9,214 nucleotides of DNA from Deltaproteobacteria bacterium (GTDB lineage Bacteria; Bdellovibrionota; UBA1018; UBA923), in contig JACQAW010000157.1 in NCBI GenBank assembly GCA_016194725.1, positions 1 through 9,214 of the forward strand, in the 5' to 3' direction. Both the position numbers and the translations under genes were made by a program. Position 1 is the stretch's first letter. Every line of letters begins with the position of its first letter. The notes beneath the pieces are model-generated. The model was not told the origin of the DNA and did not search any database. It saw only the letters and a program-made list of their open reading frames with translations. Positions 7,375 to 9,214 of the stretch are shown in pieces.

Positions 7375-7461
7375 AACGTTGCAAACCCAGTATTTTGCGC
7401 GAAAACCGATCGGCTTTTTGCAGCTGGAGCATTTTTTCCAGAAGTCCGTGCTTTGTTCCAT
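6973..7461 (-). pseudogene. Zinc-finger plus histone-fold protein interrupted by in-frame TAA
   Basis: Read from ATG 7461 this encodes 162 codons in one frame, with a TAA at 7060-7062 (codon 134). The N-terminal domain has a Cys/His array: C11-x2-C14, C27-x4-C32, C42-x3-C46, H50 and H56, a cross-brace-like zinc site. A hydrophilic linker follows (about 64-104). The C-terminal part, starting EILIVASKLKGYIKASSGMN and resuming after the stop with DRVRVLCDQAISNAKSAGRK and TVMDRDFS, matches a short histone fold. The AxxxAKxAGRKTVxxxDF end parallels the archaeal histone RKT loop. This architecture resembles the prokaryotic ZZ-type histones, so a nucleoid or DNA-binding role is likely. The stop falls inside the long central helix, so without readthrough the fold would be broken. 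The start is uncertain: the frame stays open upstream to about 7566, and YCRQPDELND just before the ATG could be coding. The N-terminal domain is confident; function is inferred. Confidence 0.75.
7207..7221 (-). promoter_or_regulatory. Internal ribosome binding site and ATG for the histone domain alone
   Basis: On the minus strand AAGGAG (7221-7216) is followed after 6 nt by ATG (7209-7207), codon 85 of the zinc-finger/histone gene and in the same frame. It sits at the boundary between the zinc finger and the histone fold. It would give a 78-codon, histone-only product (also interrupted by the TAA). This is a far better translation start signal than the one at 7461. Confidence 0.6.
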
Positions 7462-7467
7462 CCAGTC

Positions 7468-7499
7468 ATTAAGTTCGTCGGGTTGGCGGCAATAGTCAA
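7468..7499 (-). promoter_or_regulatory. Weak candidate promoter for the zinc-finger/histone gene
   Basis: On the minus strand TTGACT (7499-7494), a 20-bp spacer and CTTAAT (7473-7468, 4 of 6 to TATAAT) end 6 nt before the ATG at 7461. The spacing matches the desaturase promoter candidate exactly. The -10 is weak, so this is tentative. Confidence 0.25.
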
Positions 7500-7508
7500 G
7501 TTCGTCAA

Positions 7509-7537
7509 TTGCGTAGTTTTGACGCGTGCTATATAAA
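7509..7537 (+). promoter_or_regulatory. Candidate promoter for permease, possibly leaderless
   Basis: TTGCGT (7509-7514), a 17-bp spacer and TATAAA (7532-7537) precede the ATG at 7544 by 6 nt. A transcript would start at or beside the initiation codon, and no Shine-Dalgarno is present. It lies in the short divergent region shared with the histone gene. Confidence 0.4.
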
Positions 7538-7543
7538 CTAAAG

Positions 7544-9022
7544 ATGGCGAAAAAACCGGTTAACAAACTGCAACAAGACCATGACGCTGCTGACCTGAAA
7601 AAAATGGGCTACGCTCAGGAGCTCTTCCGCCAGATGGGCGGCTTTTCAAATTTCGCGATCAGCTTCTCGGTCATCTCGATTCTTACAGGTGCTATTCAGC
7701 TTTATGGCTATGGTCTGAATCATGGCGGGCCGCTGGTGCTGAGTGTCGGCTGGTGGCTCGTGTCACTTTTTACGGTGGCCGTGGCGCTTTCGATGGCCGA
7801 GCTGGCCAGCGCCTACCCCACCGCCGGGGCGCTTTATCATTGGAGCTCCATTCTTGGCGGCAGGGCTTTGGGATGGTTTACGGCGTGTTTTAATACAGTG
7901 GGTCAGTTTGCCATTCTTGCGGGCATTGATTACGGCCTGGCGCTGTTGCTGCGCGGGCTGCTGAATCTGCCCGATTCATTGGCGCTGACCATGGGGCTTT
8001 ACTTCGTGCTTTTGCTCTAGCACGCGCTGCTCAATCATTTTGGCATACGCCTGGTATCCTGGCTCAATAATTTTTCCGCCTGGTATCATATCGGAGTCGT
8101 CGTTTTGCTGATCGTTTCCCTAGTTTCGAAAGGCCTGGCACAAAAACCTGCGTTTCTGCTCACGCAATACTCGACAGACACCGGCTTTCAGTACGGCTAC
8201 AGCTTCCTGATCGGCCTGCTGCTGGCCCAGTGGACGCTGACAGGCTACGATGCCTCGGCACATCTTTGCGAAGAGACGATCGACCCGCGCCGGCGCGCGC
8301 CCTGGGGAATTTTTCTTTCCGTCGCCGTGTCGGTCATCGCGGGTGCCGCGATGATTTCGGTGATCACGCTTTCGGTTCCTGACTTGAAGACGGCAGCCAG
8401 TTTCGGCGACAATGCGTTCACCGAAATTTTGCGCCTGCGCTTGGGCGCCACGATGGGAAATACGATCGTGGGCCTGGTGCTGGGAGCCATGTGGCTTTGC
8501 GGTTTGGCATGCATGACCTCGGCCTCGCGCATGATCTACGCGTTCGCGCGCGACGGCGGCATTCCGTGGGCCAAAGGCCTGGCACGCGTGAGCCCTACGT
8601 ATCGCACGCCTTCAAACGCAATCTGGCTGCTGGCCGGTATTGCCCTGCTGCTGGGCGTTTCCGTCAAGCTGTACAGCGCCGTGGTTTCGATTGCGACCAT
8701 CGCGCTATATATCTCTTATGGCCTGCCCATCGCGGCCGGATTGTATGCGCGCTCGCGCGGGGCGTGGAGCACGAAGGGCCCGTGGAATCTGGGCCGGCTC
8801 AGTACGATCAACGCGGTCGTTGCGATGCTGTGGATCACGTTCATCATTGGCGTGTTCGTGCTGCCCCCCAACGAGCAGGCGGGCTATGTGCTGCTGGGCC
8901 TGATTGGGCTGCTGGTGCTGGTTTGGTTTGTGCGAGTGCGTTCGCGTTTTGCCGGGCCAAAAATAAAGCTGCAGCATTATGAAGAAACGGAGCTCGAGCC
9001 AAAGCCCGAGCTGCTGGGTTAA
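7544..9022 (+). pseudogene. APC-superfamily amino acid permease interrupted by in-frame TAG
   Basis: The frame from ATG 7544 to TAA 9020-9022 encodes 492 codons of a polytopic inner-membrane amino acid/amine transporter, of the GABA/choline-type ACT group of the APC superfamily as far as motifs allow. Diagnostic stretches are QELFRQMGGFSNFAISFSVI leading into SILTG (helix 1), AELASAYPTAGALYHWSS, NTVGQFAILAGIDYG, the TGYDASAHLCEETIDPRRRA loop, SASRMIYAFARDGGIPWAK and SPTYRTPSNAIWLL. About a dozen hydrophobic segments are present. TAG at 8018-8020 (codon 159) interrupts helix 4; the frame then continues without shift as HALLNHFGIRLVSWLNNFSA, clearly family sequence. The ancestral codon could have been CAG or TGG (single transitions). 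Without suppression only about 158 residues would be made. Nothing else in the gene looks degraded, so the lesion is recent, a variant, or an error. The GTG at 7526 is a less likely start. Confidence 0.85.
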
Positions 9023-9214
9023 CAGTTGGTGTGGGGCCGGGAAGCCGCGCAGCAAGAAGGCCACACCACCGCTTCTCGAGAAGATCTGGCGCGAAGCGCC
9101 TTACCGCGATTACTTTGCAGTGGATCTGGCGCGAAACTCAAAGACTCCCGCGGCCATTCTGGCCGAGGTGGCCAAGGGCCACAATCTCATTCTGCCCGAG
9201 GCCGTCCTTGCCCA
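8979..9214 (+). CDS. Start of an LRV/HEAT-like helical repeat protein, 3' end missing
   Basis: A frame in +1 relative to the permease is open from ATG 8979 to the edge (78 codons plus 2 nt). Residues about 16 onward read GAGKPRSKKATPPLLEKIWR, then a helical repeat pattern, DLARNSKTPAAILAEVAKGH, followed by LILPEAVLA. This fits the leucine-rich-repeat-variant style (LA-x-N-x-x-TP-x-x-x-L-x-x-VA), seen in alpha-solenoid scaffold proteins. The start is uncertain: this ATG has no Shine-Dalgarno, overlaps the permease end by 44 nt, and gives an odd Ser/Cys-rich N-terminus. The next in-frame common start (GTG 9120) would cut into the repeats. No other frame in 9023-9214 looks coding. Role unknown. 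Confidence 0.5.
   Translation, partial: MKKRSSSQSPSCWVNSWCGAGKPRSKKATPPLLEKIWREAPYRDYFAVDLARNSKTPAAILAEVAKGHNLILPEAVLA

Noticed and set aside
7060..8020. Genome-wide reassignment of TAA/TAG to a sense codon
   Set aside because: lysC ends at TAA and fusA at TAG exactly where their families end, so both codons act as normal stops in this organism.
9028..9067. GGTGTGG/CCACACC pairing as a permease terminator
   Set aside because: The 26-nt loop is large, there is no T-run after it, and it lies within the next apparent coding frame.
9083..9135. 13-bp direct repeat GATCTGGCGCGAA (9083-9095 and 9123-9135)
   Set aside because: Only two copies 40 bp apart, in different codon phases within a coding region; most likely chance.

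Overview
The window looks like a chromosomal stretch of a fairly GC-rich Gram-negative bacterium from the broad deltaproteobacterial/Bdellovibrionota neighbourhood. This rests on three things: an EF-G of the spdEFG1/mitochondrial EFG1 type, a zinc-finger plus histone-fold protein of a kind I associate with predatory and deltaproteobacterial lineages, and a secreted MORN-variant repeat protein. No rRNA, tRNA, CRISPR array or insertion sequence is visible. The genus cannot be fixed from this sequence.

Layout. On the minus strand, a secreted MORN-repeat protein runs off the left edge (1-510). Upstream of it on the same strand is aspartate kinase lysC (597-1862). A short divergent intergenic region separates lysC from a plus-strand, stand-alone elongation factor G gene (2006-4123), which ends at a textbook terminator (4150-4184). 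A structured, GAAAC-rich inverted repeat (4203-4300) precedes a two-component pair: a histidine kinase with very little periplasmic sequence (4306-5268) and an OmpR-type regulator that overlaps it by 4 nt (5265-5996). A soluble di-iron acyl-ACP-desaturase-like gene follows (from 6031). Convergent to it is a minus-strand zinc-finger/histone-fold gene (6973-7461). Divergent from that gene is an APC-superfamily amino acid permease (7544-9022). A repeat-protein gene begins inside the permease's 3' end and leaves the window at the right edge (8979 onward).

The unusual part is 6031-9022. The desaturase frame has no stop at its expected end and continues about 400 bp antisense through the histone gene. 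The histone gene carries an in-frame TAA inside its histone fold, with recognisable family sequence resuming immediately after it in the same frame. The permease carries an in-frame TAG in its fourth membrane segment and also resumes in frame. All of these are substitution-type lesions, not frameshifts. They may be real gene decay, strain variation, or consensus errors. The left-edge gene also lacks an ATG/GTG/TTG at its best start and seems to use ATT.

A second theme is that the desaturase, the permease and possibly the histone gene have a -10-like hexamer ending exactly 6 nt before the ATG and no Shine-Dalgarno, which suggests leaderless mRNAs. EF-G, by contrast, has a strong ribosome binding site. 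The histone gene also has a strong internal ribosome binding site and ATG that would yield the histone domain without the zinc finger.
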